DNA of 25,822 nucleotides from Chara braunii (lineage: Eukaryota; Streptophyta; Charophyceae; Charales; Characeae). The stretch's first letter is position 1, and every line of letters starts with the position of its first letter. The stretch spans positions 239,789 through 265,610 of the forward strand of contig BFEA01000505.1 in assembly GCA_003427395.1 (NCBI GenBank), in the 5' to 3' direction. A program made the translations under genes and the position numbers. Positions 25,787 to 25,822 of the stretch are shown piece after piece. The notes under the pieces are model-generated. The model ran no database searches. It had not been told where the DNA came from and saw only the letters and a program-made list of their open reading frames with translations.

Positions 25787-25822
<36 letters not shown>
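25787..25822. repeat. Poly(A)36 run at the window end
   Basis: The window ends in 36 A. Like the other long A run (12377-12401), it coincides with a break in the sequence, so it may be a homopolymer where assembly stopped or the tail of a retrocopy. Confidence 0.9.

Noticed and set aside
25157-25822. Processed retrogene ending in the terminal poly(A)
   Set aside because: A GC-rich block separates ORF and A run, a splice acceptor suggests an intron is still present, and the window ends before a downstream duplication could be seen.

Overview
The window looks like nuclear DNA of a green plant or streptophyte alga. The 5' stem of a U6 snRNA copy is of the plant type. The primer-binding sites match plant initiator-tRNA-Met. 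The retroelements are chromodomain-bearing Ty3/gypsy elements (chromoviruses). The repeat density and nesting would suit a large charophyte genome such as Chara, but that name is a guess from general knowledge.

About 93% of the window is one nest of three LTR retrotransposons, named here RE1, RE2 and RE3. RE2 is the host element. It lies on the minus strand, with its 5' LTR at 22947-23945, its leader and gag at 20140-22933, and the start of protease at 19786-20139. It is then interrupted by RE3 (plus strand, complete, 10993-19781, 4-bp target duplication ACTG on both sides). RE2 resumes at 8840-10992 with the rest of protease, RT, RNase H and the integrase N-terminus. It is cut again by RE1 (plus strand, 1-8839; only the last 579 bp of its 5' LTR are in the window). 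The far end of RE2 should lie beyond the left edge. RE1 and RE3 each show about 5% divergence between their own LTRs, so they are of roughly similar age, and RE2 is older.

None of the three has an intact pol. All carry frameshifts and in-frame stops, several of them CAG-to-TAG changes verifiable between RE2 and RE3. RE1 and RE3 keep the order gag-PR-RT-RNaseH-INT-chromodomain. RE2 and RE3 are sister elements with a long charged coiled-coil Gag. They share a conserved amber codon at the end of gag with pol in the -1 frame, a conserved core promoter, a GTTGACC array in the leader, and a dispersed GCCATAGC motif. The RE1 leader carries two smaller insertions: a 276-bp terminal-inverted-repeat element with an 8-bp duplication, and a truncated U6 snRNA retrocopy with a 16-bp duplication.

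Right of RE2 (23946-25822) there is unclassified DNA, a SINE-like unit with a tRNA-Thr-like head on the minus strand, a 283-bp foldback, one exon-like ORF of unknown function, a GC-rich stretch and a terminal poly(A) run. Two assembly defects are visible: a 65-N gap after a poly(A) run, and a 66-bp perfect duplication around a single N. No convincing intact host gene is present.
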